Assembly: GCF_000975055.1 (NCBI RefSeq)
Contig: NZ_BBRB01000002.1
Coordinates: 248,001-312,000, forward strand
DNA: 64,000 bases
Direction of reading: 5' to 3'
Source: Demequina sediminicola
GTDB taxonomy: Bacteria > Actinomycetota > Actinomycetes > Actinomycetales > Demequinaceae
In this document: positions 1 to 9,744 of the stretch, piece after piece
Position numbering within the stretch: the first letter of the stretch is position 1
How the letters are laid out: each line of letters opens with the position of its first letter
The notes under the pieces: generated by a model
Seen by the model: the letters and a program-made list of their open reading frames with translations, nothing else
The model's database searches: none
What the model was told of the DNA's origin: nothing
Made by a program: the position numbers and the translations under genes

Positions 1-2
1 AG

Positions 3-3000
3 GTGGTGGTGGCTCCCATCCGGGCGCTCTTGCAACCTCTCGTCGCAGGTCTCGCGGATCTTGAACCCGTCCACGTCAAGGTCGGGGAAAGCCACGACCT
101 GACCGAACTGACCGAGGCGCTCGCGGCTGCCGCCTACACCCGTGTGGACATGGTGGAGCGACGCGGCGAGTTCGCAGTGCGCGGTGGCATTGTCGATGTC
201 TTCGCACCTACGGACCCGCACCCCGTGCGTATCGAGTTCTTCGGTGACGAGGTCGACGCGATCCGATCATTCTCCGTCGCTGACCAGCGATCGTTGGAAG
301 CCGTGGAACGCCTGTGGGCGCCGCCGTGCCGCGAGCTGCTGCTGACCCAGTCGGTGCGCGACCGTGCTGCGTCGCTCGTGGACTCGGTCCCCGCCGCAGG
401 CGAGATGCTTGCACGCATTGCGGATGGTCAGGCTGTCGAGGGCATGGAGTCACTCATCCCGTTGCTGGTTGACCGCTTGCAGGCTCTGCCGGAGATTCTT
501 CCTCGCGAGACCCGGGTGGTGCTGGTCGAGCCCGAGCGCTTGGCCCGTCGCGCTGAGGACCTCTCGCGTACCGCCGACGAGTTCCTTGCCGCAGCATGGG
601 TCTCCGCGGCTGCTGGCGCTGACTCGCCATTGGAGCCCACCGAGGGATCGTTCCTGACGCTCGAGCAACTCGAGGAGTCGGCCCAAGAGCGCGGGCTTGC
701 CGTGTCGACCATCGGCCCATTTGGTGGAGCCGATGCCACGGTCACCGCGCTGCGTGACCTCGAGGACCACCGGGGCCGGCTCCGGGAAGCCCTCAACGTA
801 TTGCGCACCCGTCTGGCCGAGGGCTGGCAGGTAGTGCTGACGGCAGCGGGAACCGGAAGCGCGCATCGTCTCGCAGAACAGCTAGCCGAGGACGAGATCC
901 CCTCGCGCGTGCAAACCGTTTTCGAGCCCGTCGAGGGCGTCGTGTCCATCGTGCCAATGATCACCGGAGCCGGTTTCTCCGCTGAACCGGACAAGGTCCT
1001 CGTCATGCACGAATCGGACCTCACCGGACGTGCCGCCGTGGCAGCCGGACCCAAGGTCAAGGTGCCGTCCCGGCGCCGCAATGCCGTTGACCCCCTCCAA
1101 CTACGCACGGGTGACTTTGTGGTCCATGAGGCCCACGGCGTCGGCCGGTTCGTGGAACTCACCAAACGCACCGTGCGTGGCATCGAACGCGAATACCTGG
1201 TGATTGAGTACGCGCCCTCGAAGCGCGGCGGACCTGCAGACCGTCTGTCTGTGCCCAGCGATCAGTTGGACCAGGTCACCAAATATGTCGGCGGCGAGGC
1301 TCCCAGTGTCAACAAGATGGGTGGCTCTGACTGGGCCAAGACCAAGGGCCGCGCCCGGAAGGCCGTCAAGGAAATCGCCAGCGAACTCATCCGCCTCTAC
1401 TCGGCACGCATGGCGACCACAGGTCACGAGTTTTCGCCCGACACCCCATGGCAGCGGGAACTCGAAGAGGCATTCCCCTTTGTCGAGACCCCTGACCAGC
1501 TCTCGACCATCGACGAGGTCAAAGCGGACATGGAACGCTCGGTGCCCATGGACCGCCTCGTCTGTGGTGACGTGGGCTTCGGTAAGACTGAAATCGCCGT
1601 CCGTGCCGCCTTCAAAGCCATCCAAGACGGCACACAGGTCGCAGTACTGTGCCCCACCACGTTGCTGGTGAAGCAGCACGTCGACACCTTCACCGAGCGC
1701 TTCGCTCAATACCCGGTGACCGTCAAGGCGCTCTCTCGTTTCCAGAGCGACAAGGAAGCGAAAGAGATTATCGAGGGCCTGGCCGACGGTTCGGTAGACC
1801 TGGTCATTGGAACCCACCGCCTCATCACGGGTCAGGTGCGGTTCAAGAAACTCGGCATGGTCATCATCGACGAGGAGCAGCGCTTCGGTGTCGAGCACAA
1901 GGAAACCCTGAAGGCCATGCGGACCGACGTGGACGTCTTGGCGATGTCGGCTACCCCCATCCCGCGCACGCTGGAAATGGCCGTCACCGGTATCCGCGAG
2001 ATGTCGACGCTGGCCACGCCCCCTGAGGAGCGTCACCCGATCCTCACCTATGTGGGACCCCAGGAGAACCCACAAGTCTCCGCCGCGATCCGCCGCGAAC
2101 TGCTGCGCGACGGCCAGGTCTTCTACATCCACAACTCGGTCAAGACCATCACTGCCCAAGCCCGCCGACTCAGCGAACTCGTGCCCGAGGCGCGCATCGC
2201 CGTCGCTCACGGTCAAATGAGCGAGAAGCAACTCGAACAGGTGATTGTCGACTACTACGAGAAGCGCTACGACGTGCTGGTGTGCACCACCATTGTCGAG
2301 ACTGGCCTGGATATCTCGAACGCCAACACCCTGATCGTGGAGCGCGCCGACAAGTTCGGTCTCTCGCAGCTCCACCAATTGCGTGGCCGTGTAGGACGAG
2401 GCCGCGAGCGCGCGTACGCCTACTTCCTGTACCCGCCAGACAAGACGCTCACGGAAACGGCCCACGACCGCTTGCAAACCATTGCCGCCAACACGGATCT
2501 GGGTGCAGGTATGGCGGTGGCGATGAAGGACCTCGAGATTCGTGGCTCTGGAAACCTGCTGGGCGGCGAACAGTCCGGCCACATTGAAGGCGTGGGCTTC
2601 GACCTCTACATCCGTATGGTGGGCGAGGCCGTCGCCGACTTCCGCGGCGAAGGTGAAGGCGAACGGACTCCCATGACGATCGACCTTCCGATCGATGCGC
2701 ACATCCCGACCCAATACATCGAACACGAGCGACTCCGCCTCGAGGCCTATCGCAAGATCGCCGATGCCATGGAACCGGAAGCCCTCGACGCGGTCGCAGA
2801 GGAACTCAAGGACCGCTACGGGAACCTTCCCGAATCGGTCGAGAACCTCCTCGCCGTCGCGCGGCTGCGCATCGAAGTGCGAGAAACCGGCATCACCGAC
2901 GTGGTCTCGCAGGGCAAATCGGTGCGATTCAGCCCCGTTGAACTCCCCGATTCTGCGGCAATGCGACTCAACCGCCTCTACCCAGGAACCGTGATCAAGC

Positions 3001-3131
3001 CTGCCGTGCGGCAAATCCTGGTACCGGCCCCCATGACTGCCCGCGTGGGCGGGAAACCGGTCGAAGGCGTCGAGGTTTTGGACTGGGTGAGGCAGGTCAT
3101 CGCGGCCACCCGGGTTGCGCCAGTAGGATGA
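3..3131 (+). CDS. mfd: Transcription-repair coupling factor Mfd, 5' end outside the window
   Basis: Mfd is a DNA translocase that dislodges RNA polymerase stalled at lesions and recruits UvrA. The open frame runs in from the left edge; about 1040 residues are present, against roughly 1150-1200 in the family, so the N-terminus is missing and the GTG triplets at the edge are not a start. Visible in order (window residue numbers): UvrB-like module with GGIVDVFAP near 60; the CarD-like polymerase-interacting domain from about 365 (GDFVVHEAHGVGRF); helicase motif I GDVGFGKTE near 522; DEEQ box near 623; motif III SATPIPRT near 649; the C-terminal TRCF region with GRVGRGRERAYAY before it. The stop overlaps an alternative ATG of the next gene. 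Identity is secure. Confidence 0.97.
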   Translation: MVVAPIRALLQPLVAGLADLEPVHVKVGESHDLTELTEALAAAAYTRVDMVERRGEFAVRGGIVDVFAPTDPHPVRIEFFGDEVDAIRSFSVADQRSLEAVERLWAPPCRELLLTQSVRDRAASLVDSVPAAGEMLARIADGQAVEGMESLIPLLVDRLQALPEILPRETRVVLVEPERLARRAEDLSRTADEFLAAAWVSAAAGADSPLEPTEGSFLTLEQLEESAQERGLAVSTIGPFGGADATVTALRDLEDHRGRLREALNVLRTRLAEGWQVVLTAAGTGSAHRLAEQLAEDEIPSRVQTVFEPVEGVVSIVPMITGAGFSAEPDKVLVMHESDLTGRAAVAAGPKVKVPSRRRNAVDPLQLRTGDFVVHEAHGVGRFVELTKRTVRGIEREYLVIEYAPSKRGGPADRLSVPSDQLDQVTKYVGGEAPSVNKMGGSDWAKTKGRARKAVKEIASELIRLYSARMATTGHEFSPDTPWQRELEEAFPFVETPDQLSTIDEVKADMERSVPMDRLVCGDVGFGKTEIAVRAAFKAIQDGTQVAVLCPTTLLVKQHVDTFTERFAQYPVTVKALSRFQSDKEAKEIIEGLADGSVDLVIGTHRLITGQVRFKKLGMVIIDEEQRFGVEHKETLKAMRTDVDVLAMSATPIPRTLEMAVTGIREMSTLATPPEERHPILTYVGPQENPQVSAAIRRELLRDGQVFYIHNSVKTITAQARRLSELVPEARIAVAHGQMSEKQLEQVIVDYYEKRYDVLVCTTIVETGLDISNANTLIVERADKFGLSQLHQLRGRVGRGRERAYAYFLYPPDKTLTETAHDRLQTIAANTDLGAGMAVAMKDLEIRGSGNLLGGEQSGHIEGVGFDLYIRMVGEAVADFRGEGEGERTPMTIDLPIDAHIPTQYIEHERLRLEAYRKIADAMEPEALDAVAEELKDRYGNLPESVENLLAVARLRIEVRETGITDVVSQGKSVRFSPVELPDSAAMRLNRLYPGTVIKPAVRQILVPAPMTARVGGKPVEGVEVLDWVRQVIAATRVAPVG
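3124..3129 (+). promoter_or_regulatory. Putative -10 element (TAGGAT) for leaderless lipoprotein mRNA
   Basis: TAGGAT lies 7 bases before the ATG at 3137, inside the last codons of mfd. It matches the TANNNT form of actinobacterial -10 elements. No clear -35 is seen. Spacing suggests transcription starting at or next to the start codon. Confidence 0.35.
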
Positions 3132-3136
3132 CGGGC

Positions 3137-3752
3137 ATGAAGCAGCGCCAACACCGACGGATCCTCGCCGCCACGCTTGCTGGCGGCGCACTCCTGCTCA
3201 CCGGCTGTGCCGTCCCGGGCCAAGAAGGCTCACCGGCTAGCGCAGTCGAATACCACGACGAGGTCATTACCAACGAGCGCGTCGCCGACCTGTTCAGCGC
3301 CTGGACCAATGAAGCCCACGTGACGGTCGACCGTCGTTCGGTCGTGACGCTGGAACTGCTCCGCGAGCCGCTCCTTGAGCGTGTCGACGAGCTCGGGGTG
3401 TCCTACAGCCGGGACACCATCAACCAGATTGCTGACGTGCTGAAGCAGCAGGCCGGTGTTGAGGGCGTGGCGAGCGATGAACTCGTCGATGCTGTCGAGG
3501 CATCGTTCCTTGTCGCGACCTACGTGACGACACCACAGGGCAGCGAGATCCTCGCCGAGATCGTCACCTCCATCGGAGACGATGCCGTGTCGTCGACCCG
3601 CACGGGTGAATGGAGTGAGGAAGAGTTCACGCGGACGGTCGAGATCGCCACGCCGATGGCACTAGAAAAGGCCCAAGCCGGCGACGTGCGATGGATTGCT
3701 GACATGTCCGTCACCAAGGCGTTCGTCGACGTGGACCAGCCCTGGGTTGCCG

Positions 3753-3760
<8 letters not shown>
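3137..3760 (+). CDS. Lipoprotein with SurA N-terminal-like region
   Basis: Predicted exported lipoprotein of 207 residues. The N-terminus is basic (MKQRQHRR), followed by a hydrophobic stretch and the lipobox LLTGC at about residues 21-25, so the mature protein should be acylated at the Cys. The rest is a helical, acidic region resembling the N-terminal chaperone part of SurA/PrsA-type proteins without a prolyl isomerase domain. Its position between mfd and mazG matches that of a lipoprotein gene (lpqU region) in mycobacteria. ATG 3137 is preferred over ATG 3128 (which would overlap the mfd stop as ATGA) because it gives a normal signal peptide. Function unknown; a folding role is inference. 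Confidence 0.75.
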
Positions 3761-5758
<1,998 letters not shown>

Positions 5759-5802
5759 GGCCACTGTTGGGTCGGCGTGTGATGCGCTGACCTGGCACTG
5801 CA

Positions 5803-5842
5803 CATCAGGGCCGCGATCCCCACGGGGGTCGCGGCCCTGATG
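5803..5842. terminator. Hairpin downstream of eno
   Basis: Arms 5803-5821 and 5824-5842 pair over 19 positions (one G-T wobble) with an essentially tetraloop apex. It starts 45 bases after the eno stop. There is no T-run, as is common in actinobacterial terminators. Confidence 0.7.
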
Positions 5843-5934
5843 CATGTCTGGACCACCCCTCCCGCTCCCGACCCCCTCCGTCCCGCCCTCGTCCCTCATC
5901 GTCTCGCACCCACCCCGCCCCCCTTCCGTCCCGA

Positions 5935-5992
5935 CGAAATGGTGCGAAATGTGCCATCCACGGGTCTTTTTGGCACCTTCTGCACCATTTCG
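5935..5992. repeat. Imperfect palindrome, degenerate member of the CCATTTCG family
   Basis: Outer arms CGAAATGGTGC (5935-5945) and its exact complement (5982-5992) enclose inner arms GTGCCA (5951-5956) and TGGCAC (5971-5976). The CCATTTCG core is shared with the two better palindromes at 20352 and 45076; the rest differs. Confidence 0.65.
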
Positions 5993-6000
5993 CGTGCGTC

Positions 6001-6105
6001 GGTCGCGAGGGGTGGCTGCGCGGGCTGGATGCGAGGCTCGGATGCGAGGTGCCGGTCGCGAGGGGTGGCTATGCGGGGTGGATGCGAGACGCGGATCGCG
6101 AATCG
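6001..6105. repeat. Imperfect direct repeat, 53-bp period
   Basis: GGTCGCGAGGGGTGGCT occurs at 6001 and again at 6054, each followed by a similar GC-rich stretch containing GGATGCGAG. The second copy diverges after about 40 bp. Confidence 0.75.
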
Positions 6106-6194
6106 CGAGCACGGGCATTCACTTGAAGCTCGCTCATGCGACTCGCGGCGCCGTCCTCGTGTGTCTGAGCCGGAAGTTGGGGGAGAATGAGGCG

Positions 6195-6935
6195 GTGACT
6201 GCTCCTCGCCGCCCCGGTGCCCCGCGCACCTCGTCGCGCTCAAGCGCGGAGGCAAAGCGACGCAGCGGATCCCGCACCGGTGCCCCCGGAGCAGCGCGTC
6301 CCAGCGCGAGCCGGCCCAGCAATCGCAGTAGTTCCAATGCGGCTGGCAGGGCACCCAGTTCTAGCCGCTCAGGCGCCTCCCAAGGTGGATCAGGCAAGAG
6401 CGCATCAGGTTCCGCACCCCGGATAGATGCGAGCGACCCGCGCGGATCGTTTGCCAGCATGCTCACCTGGCGCACGGGCGTCATCGTTTTGGTCGTGATC
6501 CTGTCCTTTGTGGTCGTGACACCTACCGTCCGCGCGTATTGGGACCAGCAAGCAACGCTCGAGGATTTGCGAGTAGAAGCGGCCCAGGCTCAGGCAGAGG
6601 TGGATGACCTCAATGCTCATGTGGCGCGTTGGGAAGACCCCGCCTATGTGGTCGCACAGGCCCGCGAGCGCCTCACGTACGTGTTCGAAGGTGAGACCCC
6701 ATACCGTGTTGTCGATCCGGAGTTTGTGACGGATGGATTGACAGAGGACGATGCTGAGGGCACCAGTGCAGACGCGGGTTCGGCATTCACGCCCTGGTAC
6801 GACTCCCTGTGGGACAGCGTGATTGACGCGGGCGGTGAACCTGTTGTCGAGGACGTGGGTCCGAGCCCCGAGCCGGCGCCCCAGGACAGCGACGATGAAG
6901 AGTCCCCGCTGACCGACGTAGACTTTGGCGGGTGA
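6195..6935 (+). CDS. ftsB: Septum formation initiator FtsB/DivIC
   Basis: Bitopic division protein that joins FtsL and FtsQ at the septum. The 246-residue product has a long Ser/Arg/Gly-rich cytoplasmic N-terminus, one membrane helix at about 93-112 (TGVIVLVVILSFVVV), a short coiled coil (DQQATLEDLRVEAAQAQAEV) and the family region WEDPAYVVAQARERLTYVFEGE. The C-terminus is acidic and proline-rich. GTG 6195 is chosen because upstream codons translate gene-free repeat DNA and a GGGGGAG lies about 9 bases before it. Stop and next start overlap as GTGA. Position between eno and DUF501 is the usual actinobacterial one. Confidence 0.9.
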   Translation: MTAPRRPGAPRTSSRSSAEAKRRSGSRTGAPGAARPSASRPSNRSSSNAAGRAPSSSRSGASQGGSGKSASGSAPRIDASDPRGSFASMLTWRTGVIVLVVILSFVVVTPTVRAYWDQQATLEDLRVEAAQAQAEVDDLNAHVARWEDPAYVVAQARERLTYVFEGETPYRVVDPEFVTDGLTEDDAEGTSADAGSAFTPWYDSLWDSVIDAGGEPVVEDVGPSPEPAPQDSDDEESPLTDVDFGG

Positions 6936-7444
6936 GTCACTCTTCCGTCACTGATGCTGACATTGCCGTTTTGCGGGCCCAACTGGGACGCCCCCCACGT
7001 GGAGTTGTGGAGATCGCAGCGCGATGCGTCTGTGGCAACCCCACCGTGGTGCACACGTTTCCACGTTTGCCGGACGGCACTCCGTTCCCCACGCAGTACT
7101 ACTTGACGCACCCCGAGGCTGTCTCGGCTGTGTCGACGTTGGAAGCCAATGGCGTGATGAAAGAGATGACTCAACAGCTCCAGGACGATGAGGAACTCGC
7201 GGCGGCATACCGACGGGCCCACGAGCGTTACCTTGAGGAGCGCTACGCGATGGACGATGTCCCTGAGATCCATGGAATTTCTGCGGGGGGCATGCCTGAC
7301 AGGGTCAAGTGCCTGCACGTCCTGGTAGGCCACTCGCTCGCGTCTGGCCCCGGTGTGAACCCCTTGGGTGATGCCGCTCTGGAGCGAATCGCCCATCAGT
7401 GGCGCCCTGACCGTTGCACCTGCCCCGCACCTGAGGAGGACTAA
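6932..7444 (+). CDS. DUF501 family protein
   Basis: A 170-residue DUF501 protein, nearly always found between ftsB and ppx in actinobacteria. Recognised by RCVCGNPTVVHTFPRLPDGTPFPTQYY near residues 31-55, the conserved GGMPDRVKCLHVLVGHSLASGPGVNPLGD block, and the terminal CTCP. The invariant cysteines and histidines could bind metal, but this is inference. GTG 6932 overlaps the ftsB stop by 4 bp, so the genes are probably translationally coupled. Molecular function is unknown. Confidence 0.9.
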   Translation: MSHSSVTDADIAVLRAQLGRPPRGVVEIAARCVCGNPTVVHTFPRLPDGTPFPTQYYLTHPEAVSAVSTLEANGVMKEMTQQLQDDEELAAAYRRAHERYLEERYAMDDVPEIHGISAGGMPDRVKCLHVLVGHSLASGPGVNPLGDAALERIAHQWRPDRCTCPAPEED

Positions 7445-8431
7445 ATGGCTCGCGTTGCCGCCATCGACTGTGGAACAAACTCCATCCGTTTGCTGATTGC
7501 AGATGTTGCTGCTGACGGTGCATCCCTGACGGATGTGGTGCGCGTCATGAAGGTTGTGCGCCTTGGACAGGGCGTTGACCGCACGGGTCAGTTCGCTCCT
7601 GAGGCGCTGGAGCGCACCTTGGAGGCGACGTCCGAGTACGCGGCGTTGTGCCGTGAGCATGGCGTTGAGGCAGTGCGCTTTGTGGCGACCTCTGCCACGC
7701 GCGACGCGTCGAACCGTCAGGAGTTCATCGATGGTGTCAAGGAGCGGCTGGGTGTCGAGCCTGAGGTGATCTCGGGTAACGAAGAGGCGGCGCTGAGCTT
7801 CCGCGGTGCGGTGTCGGTGGTGGCCGATGACTTGACGCCGCCGTATCTCGTTGTCGACCTTGGGGGAGGGTCGACGGAACTTGTCTTGGGTGAGAACGGT
7901 CCTGCCGGCTCGCATTCGATGGACGTGGGCTGCGTCCGCATGACGGAGCGTCATTTCGCGGACGGTGCTGACGGTGCCGACCACATCGCCGACGCTGCGC
8001 CATCGGTAGAGCGATTTGATGCGGCGGCAGCCGATGTGCGTGCAGCACTGGATATGGCCCTCGCCGATGTTCCGGTGGCCCAGACCCGCACGCTCGTGGG
8101 CCTTGCCGGCACCATTACTACGGTGACTGCACATGCGTTGGGGTTGGCCGAATACGACCGCGAGGCCATCAATGGTGCACGGCTGAGTGTCGACGAGGCG
8201 CTCGCATCGTGCAATGCGATCCTGGCGGCCTCGCGTTCAGAGCGGGAAGCAATGCCGTTTATGCATCCCGGTCGCGTTGATGTGATCAGCGCTGGCGCAC
8301 TCGTGTGGCGCGAAGTCGTGACGCGTGTTCGTGATGAGGTGGCTTCTGCCGGGGGCAAGCTCGAGGAAGTGGTGACCAGCGAGCACGACATCCTTGACGG
8401 GATTGCGTTCTCGACTGTCGCACGTATCTGA
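7445..8431 (+). CDS. ppx: Ppx/GppA exopolyphosphatase family protein
   Basis: Predicted to release phosphate from polyphosphate or pppGpp; belongs to the ASKHA fold. The 328-residue protein is the short form seen in actinobacteria, without the C-terminal HD domain of E. coli Ppx. Seen: phosphate-1 motif AAIDCGTNSIRLLIADV at the N-terminus, VRFVATSATRDASNRQEF near 80, the phosphate-2 motif VVDLGGGSTELVLG near 140, and AGTITTVTAHALG near 220. The GAGGAGGA site just upstream supports ATG 7445, three bases after the DUF501 stop. A tRNA gene follows. Confidence 0.93.
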   Translation: MARVAAIDCGTNSIRLLIADVAADGASLTDVVRVMKVVRLGQGVDRTGQFAPEALERTLEATSEYAALCREHGVEAVRFVATSATRDASNRQEFIDGVKERLGVEPEVISGNEEAALSFRGAVSVVADDLTPPYLVVDLGGGSTELVLGENGPAGSHSMDVGCVRMTERHFADGADGADHIADAAPSVERFDAAAADVRAALDMALADVPVAQTRTLVGLAGTITTVTAHALGLAEYDREAINGARLSVDEALASCNAILAASRSEREAMPFMHPGRVDVISAGALVWREVVTRVRDEVASAGGKLEEVVTSEHDILDGIAFSTVARI

Positions 8432-8526
8432 CGCACGTATGTGAGTCGCCCCTCGCCTGAGCTGTCCGCACCTCTTAGTCCTGAGCGGATGTGAGCCGCG
8501 CGCACCGGAGAGGGTTCGGGATACGG

Positions 8527-8532
8527 CACAAT
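8527..8532 (+). promoter_or_regulatory. Putative -10 element for the tRNA gene (CACAAT)
   Basis: CACAAT lies 10 bases before the 5' end of the tRNA. No convincing -35 hexamer was found 16-18 bases upstream. Confidence 0.35.
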
Positions 8533-8542
8533 CGAGAGGCAC

Positions 8543-8616
8543 GCCCCCGTAGCCCAATCGGCAGAGGCAGCCGACTTAAAATCGGTTCAGTGCGGGTTCA
8601 AGTCCCGCCGGGGGCA
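8543..8616 (+). tRNA. tRNA-Leu (anticodon UAA), short variable loop
   Basis: Folds as a complete cloverleaf of 74 bases: acceptor 8543-8549 with 8609-8615, D stem 8552-8554 with 8566-8568, anticodon stem 8570-8574 with 8582-8586, variable loop of only 5 bases (8587-8591), T stem 8592-8596 with 8604-8608, T loop TTCAAGT, discriminator A at 8616. The anticodon at 8577-8579 is TAA, decoding the UUA leucine codon. CCA is not encoded. Leucine tRNAs normally have a long class II variable arm, absent here. Position after ppx matches a leucine tRNA gene I recall from other actinobacteria, but I cannot verify its arm length there. Confidence 0.9.
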
Positions 8617-8781
8617 CTCGCTCACCCACGCTTTCCCAGCAGGAGCAGAGGAGCGTTTCTACGCCGCAAGTGATGCGGAGGTCCTCCTGCGAGCGCGACG
8701 GGAGCATCCCAAGCCTTCCGTGCGTTCACGCGTCAGTGAAATCCGTCTGCAGGAGGATGTCACGACGGGCCGTCCGGCTTG

Positions 8782-8787
8782 TATGCT
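8782..8787 (+). promoter_or_regulatory. Possible -10 element for the Bax1-I gene (TATGCT)
   Basis: TATGCT fits TANNNT and leaves a leader of about 25 bases before the GAGGAGGA ribosome site at 8806-8813. No good -35. Confidence 0.25.
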
Positions 8788-8817
8788 GATGCGACGTAAT
8801 CTCTCGAGGAGGACCCT

Positions 8818-9633
8818 TTGTCCAGCCCCGTCTTTAGTGGTGCCAACAGCGCGTTCAAGCCTGGTGCCACCATCAACCCTGATGGCTCCACGGTTTCCGC
8901 AACCGAATTGGACCAGCACTTCAATGCGCCTTCGGCCACTCCGCTCGAGACGGGTCGGATGACCTATGAAGGCGTGATCAGCAAGACGAGCGCCATGATT
9001 ATTCTGGCGTTCCTGCTTGCCGCTCCCGGCTACATGTTCTTCTCGTTCGCGGGGCTCATGATTTCTGGCCTCGTGGGCATGGTGCTGGGCCTGGTGCTCG
9101 CGTTCAAGAAGACCACGCCTCCTGCGCTCGCGATCGCCTACGCCGGCATTGAGGGCTACTTCCTTGGATCGTTGAGCAACTACGTAGAGACCTACTTCAA
9201 CGCCCCCGGCGCGGGCTTGCAGGCGCTGCTTGCGACGGGTGTGACGTTCGCCGTGTGCTTGACGCTTTACCGCACCGGCAAGGTCCGCTACACGCCCAAG
9301 ATGCAGAAGTTCCTCATCATCGGTGGAATCTCGTACCTGGCGTTCTCGCTGGTGAATCTTGGTTTGATGTTGTTTGGTGCCACGGACTCCCCGTGGGGTG
9401 TGCGCTCAGAGATCGAGATCTTGGGCCTGCCTCTTGGCGTGTTCATCGGTGCATTCGCCATCATCCTTGCGTGTGTGTCACTGATTGGTGACTTCGACTT
9501 CATCGAAAACGGTGTCAAGCGCGGACTGCCAGCACGTTACGAGTGGACAGCTGCCTTTGGCTTGGTCGTCACTCTGGTGTGGATGTACACCGAGTTCCTT
9601 CGCATCATCGCTCTGTTGCAGGGTCGCGACTAA
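8818..9633 (+). CDS. Bax inhibitor-1/YccA-like membrane protein
   Basis: Integral membrane protein of 271 residues from the Bax1-I family in its actinobacterial form, after a roughly 40-residue soluble N-terminus. Hydrophobic helices follow one another from about residue 60 to the end (ASMIILAFLLAAPGYMFFSF, LMISGLVGMVLGLVLAF, YAGIEGYFLGSLSNYVE, then several more), giving about seven. The segment ALAIAYAGIEGYFLGSLS and the late IGDFDFIENGVKRGLPARYEW are family hallmarks. The start is TTG 8818, the first in-frame start after GAGGAGGA at 8806-8813. Role in bacteria is unsettled; calcium leak or membrane stress functions are known for relatives only. Confidence 0.88.
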   Translation: MSSPVFSGANSAFKPGATINPDGSTVSATELDQHFNAPSATPLETGRMTYEGVISKTSAMIILAFLLAAPGYMFFSFAGLMISGLVGMVLGLVLAFKKTTPPALAIAYAGIEGYFLGSLSNYVETYFNAPGAGLQALLATGVTFAVCLTLYRTGKVRYTPKMQKFLIIGGISYLAFSLVNLGLMLFGATDSPWGVRSEIEILGLPLGVFIGAFAIILACVSLIGDFDFIENGVKRGLPARYEWTAAFGLVVTLVWMYTEFLRIIALLQGRD

Positions 9634-9648
9634 CTCGACCTCCCTGTG

Positions 9649-9684
9649 GATAAGCCCCGTAGCCCTTAGGCTGCGGGGCTTATC
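9649..9684. terminator. Hairpin after the Bax1-I gene
   Basis: Arms 9649-9664 and 9669-9684 pair over 16 bp (one wobble) around a CTTA loop, 15 bases after the stop. A short T-containing tail follows. Likely intrinsic terminator. Confidence 0.8.
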
Positions 9685-9744
9685 TCGTTGTAGCGTGGCG
9701 GCGATGTCTTCTATCTTGTGACCCTGCTACCCAAAGAGGCGACG

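Larger units (their letters stand above)
5843..6194. other. Gene-free region with pyrimidine tract, palindrome and 53-bp repeat
   Basis: No convincing gene in these 350 bases. The + strand is almost purely pyrimidine with scattered G from about 5850 to 5935. It then carries an imperfect palindrome (5935-5992) and an imperfect direct repeat of 53 bp (6001 and 6054). The frame of the following ftsB gene happens to stay open through here, but the translation (Cys/Arg-rich, no signal) is not protein-like. Confidence 0.7.

Noticed and set aside
1101..3191. Open frame of 696 codons on the minus strand across mfd
   Set aside because: Fully antisense to an unmistakable mfd; His/Asp/Val-rich translation with no motif. 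A GC-rich codon-bias shadow.
5935..5992. CRISPR or riboswitch at the post-eno palindrome
   Set aside because: Single palindrome without regularly spaced direct repeats or spacers; no aptamer-like conserved pattern, and it belongs with the other palindromes.
5844..6194. N-terminal extension of FtsB through the gap after eno
   Set aside because: Would begin at the eno terminator and translate repeats into a Cys/Arg-rich non-protein sequence; GTG 6195 gives a normal FtsB.
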